A DNA stretch of 64,000 nt from Rhypophila decipiens (lineage: Eukaryota; Ascomycota; Sordariomycetes; Sordariales; Naviculisporaceae). Within the stretch, counting starts at the first letter, position 1. Each line of letters begins with the position of its first letter. The translations under genes were made by a program, and so were the position numbers. The stretch lies in NCBI GenBank assembly GCA_033297075.1, contig MU858083.1:1-64000 (forward strand), in the 5' to 3' direction. Under the pieces are notes generated by a model. That model searched no databases and had not been told where the DNA came from. It saw only the letters and a program-made list of their open reading frames with translations. Below are positions 45,480-55,981 of this stretch, in pieces.

Positions 45480-45920
45480 GCCTTTTCCCTACACATAATA
45501 CGCAATCTACAATGGCACTTGGCTGGTAACTGACCTTATTTGACTTGCTTTTTCCGTACAAAAAAGCCCCCGTGCCGGGCACAACCCCATCCCCAAGCTT
45601 CCTACTATAGGTAGCAAACTACCGCGGTATCTACGAGCACCCCTATATGGTATGTAGTTAAATCTCGCGATGCTTTTCTCGGTGTTGAGGCAGTTTATAA
45701 CGCTTAATTGAACTGTTATGGTAATTGAACTAGTATGATAGTTGAATTGGCTTGACTGGCTTGACTAAATTGAACTGGCTTGATAATTGAACTGGCTTGA
45801 CTGGGTTGAAATCGTTGAGAACTATGAAGGGGTGATATTTTGTATGCGAAAAGCAAGTCTTTAATTGCCGGCTGTTACATGTGCTAAGATAGTGGGTGTA
45901 CAGAAAATGCATGGTGTACG
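45480..45920 (+). mobile_element. TA-flanked MITE, copy B
   Basis: 441 bp between TA dinucleotides. Ends are inverted repeats (cgtatactatgc against gcatggtgtacg). It aligns along its length to copy C (51816-52218): shared blocks include ggcacttggctgg, aactgaccttatttgac, ccgggcacaaccccatcccc, gttgaggcagtt, gttgagaactatgaaggggtgatat and ttgattgccggctg-like sequence. The internal part contains short tandem (a)attgaactggcttgact units. Noncoding. Confidence 0.85.
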
Positions 45921-45924
45921 TATT

Positions 45925-46000
45925 TCTTCTCTAATGGAACTAGCTTGACTAGTTCTATATATGTTGAAATGGCTGAGAACTATAAAGGGGGTCTTTTAGG
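45925..46000 (+). mobile_element. MITE interior fragment next to copy B
   Basis: The sequence actagcttgactagttct followed by gttgaaatggctgagaactataaaggggg repeats the interior of copies B and C just outside the end of copy B. It may come from an older insertion into which B inserted, or from local duplication. Confidence 0.45.
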
Positions 46001-46253
46001 GTACTAATGACTTTTTTTCTTAATAATTGGACAGAAGTATTTTTAGTACTTATTCAGAATACCGATAGCAGGATTTCACACCCCATTTTTACACGTGCTC
46101 GTCAAGCTACAGGCTATTTCCTTGCACATACACCGCACATCCTCTCTCGCGGACATCTCCATGCCGTGTCAGGCCAGAACGGAATTATAGAACAAGACTT
46201 AGCAACGTCAAGTACAATATCCAACAATCTTCTTTGTTTCGTGTCTTCCCACA

Positions 46254-47984
46254 ATGCGGCTAATCGACACACGCACTCTGACGTTGCGCGACTTTCCGTT
46301 CGGCACTGTCCCGCGGTATGCAATTCTATCCCACACATGGGGCGCGGAAGAAGTGACGTTTGAAGACTTCAAGACCGGCGGGTATGAAAAGAGTCTCGGC
46401 TGGGCAAAGATACAGCGGTTCTGCGCTACATCTCGGGAGCTGGGTTTCGAATTCGGCTGGGTGGATACGTGCTGCATCGACAAGTCCAGCAGCGCCGAGT
46501 TATCCGAAGCTATTAACTCGATGTTTCAGTGGTACAAGGTTCAGCAATATGCCTTGCCTATCTCAATGATGTTGGACCCGAACGTCCAATAGACGATGTT
46601 CGTCATTGCAGATGGATTTCTGGTGGCTGGACGTTACAGGAGCTCATCGCCCCGTCAGAAGTGGAATTTTACGATAGCGAATGGAACCACCGAGGACCGA
46701 GAACAACACACTCTGTCCTACTTAGCGAAGCTACAGGAATTCCAGAGGGCATCCTCGTTGGATCTGAAGAGGTCCAGGACTGTTCAGTTGCAAGTCGACT
46801 GTCTTGGGCATCCAAACGCACAACCACTCGCCCCGAAGATATCGCTTACTGTTTGCTTGGAATATTCGATATCAATATGCCCCTTCGTTATGGCAAAGGC
46901 CCCAAGGCATTCCGGAGACTTCAGGAAACAATTCTACACCACAACAATGATCTTACCCTCTTTGCGTGGGGGCAGGCTGTCCGAACCAGGCTTCACAGGT
47001 GTCCTTGCGGAATCCGTAGCGAGCTTTCAGGGTAGTGGGACCATATAATCATTTTACGACGCTTCATACACAATCTCGGTGACCAACCGAGGACTTTTGC
47101 TCTCCGGCGACATGCCAATTCAAGTCGTACGTTCCGAGAGACAAGCGTACCAGTACATGCTATGTCTTGGTTACAACTCCGCAACCAACTGGATGGAAGG
47201 GATCATTATGACCAAGATCGACCCAAACACATTCTATCGCTGCGGAAGGGGTCGCCTCATCATCACCCTTGGCAATAATACCCCTGATCCAACGGATAGA
47301 CAGCCCGTCTTTGAACAACTAGATGCCCTTCACTACACCAATTTCTACCTCGTCACCGACCCAACGAGATGGGGATTGCAAGCATCAAAACACCGAGAAC
47401 GTGGAATACACTTCCCCGAGGATCCAGCACTCGCCATCAAGGCAATCACTCCGCATCGACTATGGGATGTTGCGCATCGCATGTTTCTTCGATCAAAGCC
47501 GTACTGGCACGGCCAAATCCCCAAGATCATCGGCCTCCTAGTTGAATACACCATTGAGAACCAACACAAATTTGACCTGGTCATTCTCTGCGACTACCAA
47601 GAGTCATCGCCGCATTGCGGGATTCAGCTGTTCGAACAATGTGCCCGACCGCTTCGCAGGGCATTTGACTTTGCCAATGCTGTGGATTCCATTACCTGGC
47701 CTGATATGGCGGACGCGATAGGCGGCAAAGTCCGGATGGTAGGAGATGATCATGTGGATGTTTCTGTTGACGATGGAATAAAGTTCAGAATTCGCGTCTC
47801 TTTTCATGAAGAGGCCCATGAAATGTCCATGAACCCACTTCAGCAGCAGCAGCAGGCTGATAGAAACACACATGATCAGACGGCTCGCCCGGGTGGTGAG
47901 GGCAATATCATTCCAACGCTGCAGTTTCGTTGTTATGACATTCGCCTTTTATGTGACGAAATTTCACAAGGCTTGCTGAGTTGA
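46254..47984 (+). pseudogene. HET-domain protein gene, decayed
   Basis: The start MRLIDTRTLTLRDFP and motifs YAILSHTWG, FGWVDTCCIDKSSS, GGWTLQELIAP and RPEDIAYCLLGIFDINMPLRYG identify a HET (heterokaryon incompatibility) domain protein. Three lesions break it. A one-base loss near 46534-46538 moves the frame just after the WYK motif. A second one-base change near 46970 moves it again after the LFAWG motif. An in-frame TAA lies at 47046-47048, which a single C-to-T change from CAA would explain. Beyond it the frame is open to 47984, ending in a C-terminal region typical of these genes. HET proteins trigger cell death when unlike strains fuse. The gene is taken as inactive. Confidence 0.85.
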
Positions 47985-48096
47985 GAATGGAGATTGCAAA
48001 AGCAGGGAGATTTACACTCGACTGTTAGAAACGAGTGCCCAACGATCGGCAGATTCCGCCGCCGCTAAAACCACCGTCTGGCCTTCAATCTAGGCA

Positions 48097-48580
48097 TCTA
48101 TTCGAGCCAGGCGAAGGCGTTTATTCGAGCTGGTCAAGGTATTTATTCCAGCCTTTTAAGGGATTTATTCGAGCCTATCAAGGGATTTATTCAAGCCTGT
48201 CAAGGGATCTATTCGAGCTAGTCAAGGTATTTATTCAAGTTAGTTAAGGTATTTATTCGAGCTAGTTAAGGTGTTTATTTAAGCCTATTAAAGGATTTAT
48301 TTAAGCCTTTCAAGGGATTTATTCGAGCTAGTTAAGGGATTGATCTATACCTATTAAGACATTTATTTAAGCTAGTTAAAGTATTTATTTAAGCCTATTA
48401 AAGGATATTTTCAAGCTAATTAAGATATTTATTCAAGCTAGTAAGGTATTTATTTCAGCTAGTTAAGGTATTTATTTAAGCCTATATAGGGATTCTTTTA
48501 AGCCTATTAAGGGATTTTTTCGAGCTAATCAATATATTTATTAAAGCCTATTAAGGTATTAATTCCAGCTCGTTAAGGAG
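48097..48580. repeat. 22-bp minisatellite array, about 22 units
   Basis: Tandem units of consensus ttattcgagctagtcaaggtat run for about 480 bp just downstream of the HET pseudogene. The first units are exactly 22 bp apart; later ones show small indels. Units near 48100 are C/G-rich (cgagccaggcgaaggcg) and become steadily more A/T-rich to the right (taagcctattaaagg), mostly by C-to-T and G-to-A changes. There are no spacers, so it is not a CRISPR array. Confidence 0.9.
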
Positions 48581-48668
48581 AAGGTGAAAACAGCTTAGAA
48601 CAGACGACGACTTGTTTTATTTCATTGGAAGGTCTACTCTTGATAATGCTCATCTTCATCCGGGATGT

Positions 48669-49873
48669 CTACTCTTCATAATGCTCGTCTTCATCCGGGA
48701 TGCCAAGTATCTTTAAAACCCCGTCCAGCTTCAAATTCACCTCGCTAAACTCGTCCTTTACCCCATCCCAGCGCAGATACCAGGCATCTTCCCACTTTGA
48801 GGCGACACTTATTGTGGTATTCTGCGTTCGTCTGAGGCTTTTTACCTGGTCCTCAAGTGCCTTGATCTTGCTGTCTCTCGATCGAACATCGCGCTGAACA
48901 TCACGCTGCAAGGTCTGGAATTGGGCTTGGAATTGGGCTTCCAACGCGGTGAATCGACCGCCCATGATGGTGGCTAGTTGCTCGGCGGAGACAGCAGAGT
49001 TGGGAGGAGCCGTGTTAACCTAGAAGAGTAACGAGTCTTGGTGTCGGCAAACTATTGTGCAAGGCTAAGCAAGTCCAAACCCCAAAGTCTGCAAAATTCA
49101 TCATGCGCATCTTGAAGCACGGCGATGCCCGCTTTCGGCCCAGGTCCTTTTGAGGGGAGCCTAGTTACTAACGTCACGCACACCGACGCCTTCCATGGTA
49201 TGTCATCACCCAGTCCGAAGACAGAAGCTCACCAAGGGGAAGACTAGACAACCCGAAAAGGAAGTCTCGCCATTTAAGACGCAAGCTGCCCGAGACTAGA
49301 ATGCTCAAGCAGCCACCCATCCCAACCAGCAGCTGACCAAGCCGCGGCCACCGACCGGAACTGCATGCCGCAAGATAATGTCTCGAGGAAACAGGGGTAC
49401 TCCCCATACGATAACTCCATGTCACGGACGAGCCTCAACATTCCGCCCCAGCTCTCCTTTCATGTCAGAACCGCAACCAGTGACTTGGAGATTGAGTCTG
49501 GATTGGTTCTTTTGCCACAACAAGCAATGACAATGAGAGAAGAAGTGGAAAGCGGTTTGAGGAGCATCATCCGTGTGGTCGGAGCTGATTTTTACACCTA
49601 AAGACATTTGGTTGTGCAGCATGATTTTTGCAGACAGGGGCCCACCACGAACGAATCGGGACTTACCAATTGGTTGGAGCGACCGGCGGGGCCGGCGGCG
49701 ATGTTCTCATTGACCGCTGCGTCGTCTGGATCATCCTGTAGATGTATCGCGATTAGATATTGCACGCGATTAAGGGACAAGGAAGAGATGGCACAAGGGC
49801 ATTAGAGGGGGATAAAAAGAACGCATACCTGCTTCAGCTTCTTGCGCTTTGATCGACACATTCCGTTGGTCAT
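48669..49873 (-). CDS. small coiled-coil protein, family member 1 (left arm of unit 1)
   Basis: Three exons on the minus strand, 49873-49829, 49735-49667 and 49019-48669, give 154 aa. Exon 1 (15 codons) ends in the basic, NLS-like SKRKKLKQ. Exon 3 is a predicted coiled coil (FTALEAQFQAQFQTLQRDVQ, SKIKALEDQVKSL) followed by SKWEDAWYLRWDGV and an acidic tail. The second intron (49020-49666, 647 nt) is unusually long and resembles those of the members at 52686 and 60125. A TATA box lies 118 nt upstream. Exon structure and C-terminal WEDAWYLRW relate it to the third member (YDDYWYSRY). No known domain; function unknown. Divergent from the gene at 50748. Confidence 0.65.
49020..49666 (-). other. 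long conserved intron, copy 1
   Basis: 647-nt intron with gtaagt and ttctag borders. It shares ordered blocks with the introns at 53028-53630 and 60380-60987: aaatcatgctgc near the 5' end, aggtgtaaaa, ctggttgcggttctgac (with copy 3), tatggggagtacccctgttt, taaatggcgagacttc (with copy 2), tcgggttgtctagtcttc, and gcagactttggggtttgga near the 3' end (with copy 3). A frame at 49425-49174 is open and related in all three copies. Confidence 0.7.
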
Positions 49874-50747
49874 CGTGAATGAAGTATGGGCTTGGAGAAT
49901 TGGTTGGGCGGAACGACAGAATTTGGCGAAAGACGATGGATGGATAGGAACTTGAAGGAAAGAGGAGAGGAATTGAAAATCGGCTGCCAATTTATAGACG
50001 TGCTCTGAGGAAGTGGGTCAGTGAGCTGTGAACAGATCGAAAAGAAAATATTGTCTAGGCACCTTGCGGGGTAACTGGGGTTGATTCGATCAGCAACAGT
50101 AGGACGTGATCAGATGGAAGCCACGCGGCCCCAGAAACTGCTAATCGATCTTCACCTGAACTTCAGCCTTGCTGCACCCCCATCATCATGGCGGGATGAT
50201 GTCAACTGCGGGGGCCGGTCAGCCAATCCGATCGGGAAATGCGGATTCTAATTGGTCGGCCTCAGGCAGCCCTGGGCTATATCTACACCAGCCACACGAG
50301 ACAGAACCTCCACCGTTTGCACTCCTGACAAGAAAGCAATCAGACTAGGTAAAGACCTAAACAAGCAGAGAGCAAATTACTGAATCATCAAGATGTTCAA
50401 AGTGCGAGCGGAAACCAATCAAACAACTGCAACATGCCCCCGTGCATATGTGCGTCATCTGTGGATGAAGTATCAGGTCCCCCGCCAGGTTCCGTGTGGC
50501 TGGTTCATCCCTTCCTGCCCGGTCCCAAAAACTGCACGGCATTTTTATCGGGGCAGTTCTCGCACCACCCTTGAACCTACTACTTTTACAACTCAATTCT
50601 TCTCGGTGCACCAAAAAGAAACTGTTTTCTCTGCCCTCCGAGCAGTGGTTTCCCCCTCCGCGTTCTCCCTGCAAGACAACCCCTTCGATACCCGTCAATG
50701 ATTCTGCTCTCAATCGCTTGGGGCTCGAGACGCAATCGATTTTCGCC
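49874..50747. promoter_or_regulatory. divergent promoter of coiled-coil unit 1
   Basis: It separates members 1 (-) and 4 (+). It contains the TATA box of member 1, the element gtgatcagatggaagccacgc at 50105-50125 (related to 54214-54236 and 59801-59828), and the element ttcacctgaacttcagcc at 50151-50175 that recurs in units 2 and 3. Confidence 0.6.
49991..49996 (-). promoter_or_regulatory. TATA box of coiled-coil member 1
   Basis: On the minus strand the sequence acgtctataaattgg places TATAAA 118 nt upstream of the ATG. Members 2 and 3 carry the same acgtctataaattg (members at 54066-54071 and 59953-59958), so the box is conserved with its context. Confidence 0.65.
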
Positions 50748-51483
50748 ATGGACAATCAAACCTCCTCGACCCACCCTCAAGGTCTCACAGCTTTTGGCGC
50801 TGCCATTGATGCTCCAGACGACGTGGTGTGTAAACCCCGCCATCGCGCCGACCCTTGGTGATTCCTTTTGCAATGATCCCATGAACTAACAAAGTGTCTC
50901 TCAATCAGGATGTACTGTTAACCTCTCTCTCTGAACTTGATTTGAATGCGGTAAGCCCCCCAGTGTAGGGCACCATAGCGTCTCTCACCTCCAGGTTTCG
51001 CTGACACAAGATTTCATCAACTTTTCTTCTTAGCCCGCCCAAGCCACCAACCTCCGCCAGGCCACATTCAGTGTTTCCGGGTCGCTATGTCAGTACATGG
51101 TGGATCACAATCACAATCGTAAGGCGACCGAGCCTTGCGAGGTCCATCTCGTTATTCCTCTGTGGTTCCTTCGCTTCCTCAAGCGCCACCTTGTGCAGCT
51201 TCGGGCGACCAAAGAAGAATTGAACGAGGCCGAGCCTGAACTCGAGGCTCTCAAGCACCAAGTCGAGAACCTCAAGTCAAAGGTCTCCCTGCGCAAGGGG
51301 GAATTTGTCAGATACATCTCAGAGATCTCCAATAGCTCGTCAAAAGACCTGGATTCAGTCGCCGTGGACATGGACAGGGGACTTGAGAATATCCAGGAGA
51401 GTGTCAAGAAGCTGATGATACGGATGCGTAAATGTGAAGAGGAAGCTACTGAGGTCAAGGAAGATGATGTGATGGGCGTCTAG
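50748..51483 (+). CDS. small coiled-coil protein (right arm of unit 1)
   Basis: Three exons, 50748-50825, 50909-50950 and 51034-51483, with introns of 83 nt each, joined in phase 0, give 189 aa. The first 40 residues are Ser/Thr/Asp-rich. Exon 3 has a semi-conserved start (SGSLCQYMVDH), a basic helix (RFLKRHLVQLRATKEELNEA) and a long predicted coiled coil (EPELEALKHQVENLKSKVS) ending in an acidic tail. No known domain. It is the divergent partner of member 1, in the same place as the gene at 54874 in unit 2; direct sequence similarity between these two right-arm genes is weak. Confidence 0.6.
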
Positions 51484-51815
51484 CTGGATGCTGGAAAGGC
51501 CGAGGCAGACCGCCAAACTAGGTTGACAACATTTTGGAGTTGGACTGCAAGATCAATCATCTCCAGTTCCATCACATGGGATGGGACAACGAGGTGCTTG
51601 AGGACGAGGAGATAGAATGGATTAGCACACTTTCTAGGACGGAAATGAGAAACAAACGCATTGGGTAATCGGGCAGAAACTTGGAGGAAATTATGTCACC
51701 AGATAGACAAGCTCCAGGACAGTACAACACAGCGACTATCAACTGTAGCTTTAGAGGGTCCGGACATTCTCTGGGAGAGAAGGAAGTAGCAGAGTTAAAA
51801 AAAAGAGCAATCATA

Positions 51816-52218
51816 CGTACACTATGCTTTTTTCCTGCATATACCGTGCAATCCACAATAGCACTTGGCTGGCAACTGACCTTATTTGACCCGCTTTTCC
51901 TATATAATAAAACCTCCCTGCCGGGTACGACCCCATCCCCTAAGCCACCACTGTGGGTAACCAAACTAGTCAAATCTCGGGATATTTTTCTTGGTGTTGA
52001 GGCAGTTACAACGCTCAATTGAACTGTTAGTCTGTTACGGCAATTGAAGTGGCTTGACAATTGAAGTGGCTTGACTAGTTCTGGGTTGACTGGGTTGAAT
52101 GGGTTGAAATGGTTGAGAACCATAAACGGGTGATATGTTGTATGCGAAAAGCGGGTTCTTGATTGCCGGCTGCCATGTATGCCAATATGGTATATGCAGT
52201 GAAAAAGCATAGTGTACG
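51816..52218 (+). mobile_element. TA-flanked MITE, copy C
   Basis: 403 bp between TA dinucleotides with perfect terminal inverted repeats of about 19 bp (cgtacactatgctttt... against ...aaaagcatagtgtacg). It is collinear with copy B and more distantly, inverted, with copy A. No coding capacity. Confidence 0.88.
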
Positions 52219-52571
52219 TATGATTGTTAAAAAAAAAAACACATGTTACGGATGCATCATGCCATCCCGAGCCCCATAGAAGAAAAAGATTGCAATAAGT
52301 GTCTGTGAGGTAGGCTCCGTATCTGTTTGCTTGCTCATTTCCTCGGATAATCCTCATCCAGGATAATACCCATAATACCGCTAAGGCAAGGATAATCGCC
52401 CTACAGGTGTATTGTTTTCAACCTTTAACTCGTCTTTCCAATTTGCTGTTTTGTTCTTCCCCGGTCTCACATCGACTGGGCGACTCAACCTTGGGAGACA
52501 TACCCCATAATGAGTTGAAGCCGAATAGCCATCGATATGGTCATGGCAGTATTGGAGATGAGGAGGATAGC

Positions 52572-52672
52572 TGGGAGCTATAAAATGTATGGGAAAAGCG
52601 GAGATTTTAGTTGCCAGCTGCAATATAGTCTATACTATATACAAAAACATAGCTATACAAATATGATCGCTT
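52572..52672 (+). mobile_element. degenerate MITE right end (copy D fragment)
   Basis: The sequence gctataaaatgtatgggaaa through agttgccagctgcaatat and aaaacatagctatacaaat aligns with the right end of copy C (ataaacgggtgatatgttgt, attgccggctgcc, aaaagcatagtgtacg) with many changes. No matching left end was found, so it is truncated or too diverged. Confidence 0.5.
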
Positions 52673-52685
52673 ACCGTCAAGCCTT

Positions 52686-53891
52686 CTAGCTGCAGCATCG
52701 CCAAAGATTCCGCTGCATCCGTTGGAACTGCCTATTCCAATTCTCATGAACCCTGCGGGCTCGCTCAGCCGGATTCGGGGTATCCTCGTAAAAGTCCTGG
52801 AGTCTATCCAGCGCTGCCTGCACTGCCCAATCCACCTCGTCATTCTGACGCTTCGCTTCGCGGACCGCGGCCTTGTTCTCTGCCACTGCACGCTCGATCT
52901 CGTCCTGTGACGCACCGCTGTTCATGTCTGGTACAGGCTTGAGTTGCCTGTGAAGCTGAGACATATTGATCGTCGGAGGAAGGTCGGCAACAGAGACTAG
53001 GACCTCGGTGACGATGCGTCTCTTCTCCTAAAAGATGATGGAAAAAGGTGAGAGTCAGCCAACTGTCGCTGATGAGCAAGTCCAACCACCAAAAAGAGTG
53101 CAAGTTAATCATGCTGCATCTCAAGAGCCAGGTACCTGTATTCACTGCCACAAGCCCCGAAGGACTGTAGAGTCAATCGACCATGCCGACGCCTTCCCGA
53201 AGCTCCCCTGGACAAGCAAGGACTTCTCGGTCAATCCCGAAGAACCGCCGGACCAAGGAAGACTAGACCGCCCGAAAGAGAAGTCTCGCCATTTAAGCGC
53301 AAGCATACCCGAGTCTGTATAAGCTCGGGCAGCTCCCCATCCCGGCAAACAACTGACCAAGCTGTCGCCACTGGCCGGATTAAAAAGACCCGAGATGATG
53401 CCCGAGGAAACAGGGGTACTCCCCGTACGAAAAGCTCCTGGCACGAGACAGGTCCAGACCCGCTAGAGATTCCCTCATGTCGAAAGTGCATGCCCGAGAC
53501 CTGCGCGACAATGAGGGAGCAAACTGAGCGGTCTGAGTCCTTGTCCGTGTGGTCGAGCTGTAGTTTTACACCTCGGGGATGTGGTGGCAGCATGATTTGT
53601 TGCAGACTGGGACCTCACAAATGCACTCACCTTGTCCTTGAATCTAGCCACTGCGGCAGCGGCTTCCGGGCTCAAGTTGCTGGGTGTAGTGGGTGGGGCG
53701 GTCGAAGTGTTCTGTCGATCGGTTAGTATTTGCACAACTAAAAGCCAGATAACAAGATGTATCAACAAAGAGACAAAAGGGCGGCGTAGAAGAGCGACGA
53801 AGAGCCACAGGAAGAAGAAAAGAGTTTGATAGGTAAAAATACATACCTGGTTGAGCTTTCGCCGCTTGGGTGGGGGGCCAGAATCGCTCAT
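52686..53891 (-). CDS. small coiled-coil protein, family member 2 (left arm of unit 2)
   Basis: Three exons on the minus strand, 53891-53847, 53711-53631 and 53027-52686, all joined in phase 0, give 155 aa. Exon 1 (15 codons) ends in the NLS-like PPKRRKLNQ. Exon 3 encodes a charged helical region (ASQDEIERAVAENKAAVREA) and ends WNRQFQRMQRNLWRCCS. The second intron (53028-53630, 603 nt) is of the same conserved type as in members 1 and 3. The TATA box and exon 1 are clearly homologous to those of member 1, whereas exon 3 has diverged almost completely. Function unknown. Confidence 0.62.
53028..53630 (-). other. long conserved intron, copy 2
   Basis: 603-nt intron (gtgagt...ttttag). Shared blocks with copies 1 and 3 include aaatcatgctgcc, gaggtgtaaaa, ggggagtacccctgtttcctc, taaatggcgagacttc, tctagtcttccttggtcc, ccgagaagtccttgcttg and gggagcttcgggaaggcgtc. 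The frame at 53444-53142 is open across this conserved region, but the ATG present in copies 1 and 3 is ACG here. Confidence 0.7.
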
Positions 53892-54873
53892 GCTGCAGAC
53901 AGAATCTGTCGCCGGGCGGATCTTGGGAAAGATAGTATCGGAAGCGCCGAGCAGAGGTGTGATAGGTGGAGAGAAGGCGAAAGAGGACGGCCGAGCGAAG
54001 TAGATCGGGGAACGACGAAAGTCAAGAATTGAAGAGAAAAAGGAATTGAACTGGGAAGTGGTCAATTTATAGACGTCTTTCGGGGAAGTGGGTTCGTGCA
54101 GAGCAAACGATCTTTGAGCCACTGAGCTCGGAGCCCAATAAAAAGACACAATTTTACAGCATCATGGTGGGGAGTGGTTTGAGTAAAGTATTTTCATTGA
54201 CAACAAGCATGGACATGATCAGAAGAAAGGCGCGTGGCCGGTGTCGGACAGGCACTTGTTGAGGGGCATGGAATAGATGACACCTACACAATGAGGCAAG
54301 ATTGCAGCTCTTAGCAGGGCCCCTTTCAATTGGTGGGCTGGAGATGCAGAATTCGCTGGACCAAACTGGCCGACCACGGTGATGCAGATGAGACTAAGAA
54401 CGCGGGGTCATCTTATCGACATTACGGCTGGGAATGAAAGATTCGCTCGCTTTCATCTGAACCTCAGCCTTGCTGCGCTAACACGATCGTAGTGGGATGT
54501 CGTCAAATGTGGGGCGCCACAACCGTGAGGTGCGGGTTGCAATTGGCTACTTATCGGGGAGCTTGTAGCCCCCCTTGCCCCACGGACCCAATGGTAGACC
54601 AAACTCAAACAATCGAAGCGCGCGTCACCGCCTAACTGATCACGTTACCTGGAGGGATTGACTATTTGCATCAGCCGTGACAGTTGGGACCTATTCTCCG
54701 ACAACTGGTTCCGCATCTTCCTGTCCCCAAAACTTGGCTTTTTCACGCCACAGTCAAAACGCCCTTACCTCATCGGTGGAGCAACGATTCTCCATTAACA
54801 CTCTTCTTCCTACAAACCATCGAGTCTGCTATCTCCAGCCACTCGCAGCCCGATAGAGTGCGGGATAGTGATC
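53892..54873. promoter_or_regulatory. divergent promoter of coiled-coil unit 2
   Basis: It separates members at 52686 (-) and 54874 (+). It carries the TATA box tttata (54066-54071) in the same context as unit 1, the element ggacatgatcagaagaaagg (54211-54230), and ttcatctgaacctcagcctt (54452-54476), the unit-1 element with few changes. Confidence 0.6.
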
Positions 54874-55659
54874 ATGGCTCCCCACTCCGATGCTCTGCGT
54901 GTCAGACGTGCTTTCATTGGCTCGACTGAGACTGAGATGGTGCGTGAATCTTGCCCTTTTTTGCCTGCGCGACAGGTTTCTAACACAAGGAATCTACAGA
55001 ATAATTCTTCTTCGCCCGTCAAGACTGACGCCACAATGCCAAATGAGGGTACCCCATCCGACTCGGTAAGTTCACTACCCGCCAGACTCCCACCCCCATA
55101 TTGTCATAAAATGTGCGGGGATGGACGCCTTGGCTGCACCAGCGGCAAGAACGAACCGCTCCCTTCCTACACGTGGCCTCGGGCTCTCAAGGCCTGTTAT
55201 TGGGGTAGAGTCTGGCAGGCGTGCGAGTCGTGAAAGAAGCTATGTGCATGCCGGCAGCCTTTGTGTCGGGGTTTCCAGCGGTTGATCAAAACAACATGTG
55301 CTAACACCAGGTCTTTTTGACATCTACAGGCTAGTCAACCGGCCAAATCGAATACTACTGTCACTGCTGCCGCCGATTTGGCGGAGATGCTCGAGTGCCT
55401 CCACGTCGCGGAGACTAGTTATCAGGAGTTCGAACACGAAATGGAGACTCGTCGTCAGGGGTTTGAACGTCGGATCCAGGGAGCTCGCCACCAAGTCCAG
55501 GAAGCTCGGGACCGGGACCAGGAAGCTCGTCAACAGGCCCAGGAAGCTCATATCCAGGCCCAGGAAGCTCGTATTCAGGCCCATGAAGCTCAATTCACGC
55601 ATCAGCAAAACCTCTTGCTGGCTGTTGTGATGGCTGTGAAAGTTAGCCTTGAGGGTTAG
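54874..55659 (+). CDS. small coiled-coil protein (right arm of unit 2), possibly cut short
   Basis: Three exons, 54874-54939, 55000-55065 and 55330-55659, joined in phase 0, give 153 aa. Exon 3 contains a heptad-like repeat of QEAR/QEAH units (for example VQEARDRDQEARQQAQEAHI), a strong coiled coil. The TAG at 55657-55659 is followed, in the same frame, by another 68 codons of coiled-coil-like sequence (QQAQWQADAAIEENILLHRK and ISELEKQ-like end) to a stop at 55861-55863. A single C-to-T change from CAG would explain the inner stop, so the protein may once have been about 221 aa. No known domain. Confidence 0.58.
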
Positions 55660-55981
55660 GGTGTTCGCTTCGTGGCCCAGCAAGCTCAATGGCAGGCTGA
55701 CGCCGCCATTGAAGAGAACATTCTACTTCATCGGAAACTGAACAAGCTGAGAAACGACATGGAGCTTGCAGATCATAAATTCCTCATTGAGGATTTTGAA
55801 AGAGATCACGATCTTCGCTTGTCGGAATTGGAGAAACAGATGCCCCAGGTTAGGGCTCGATAACATAAATTAACATTGCGCTAGCAGACCCAGCCTATGA
55901 GCTTCAAAAAGCTCCCCACCCTCTCCATTTCCCTAAAAAAGAAAGTCGAAAGCAAAGGGAGAAATGATAGGAAAAGGAAAA

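Larger units (their letters stand above)
45396..46253. other. intergenic region largely made of MITE sequence
   Basis: It holds MITE copy B (45480-45920), a further fragment of MITE-like interior (about 45925-46000), and the HET gene promoter. No gene was recognised. Confidence 0.5.
51484..52685. other. intergenic region with MITE C and a MITE fragment
   Basis: After the gene at 50748 there is about 330 bp of 3' flank, then MITE copy C, then about 350 bp ending in a degenerate MITE end next to the stop of the gene at 52686. No further gene was recognised. Confidence 0.5.

Noticed and set aside
48035..48247. 70-codon frame with repeating RYLF/GFI motifs
   Set aside because: Produced by translating the 22-bp minisatellite; no start context or continuation.
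48097..48580. Possible CRISPR array
   Set aside because: Units are directly adjacent without spacers and the genome is eukaryotic; it is a minisatellite.
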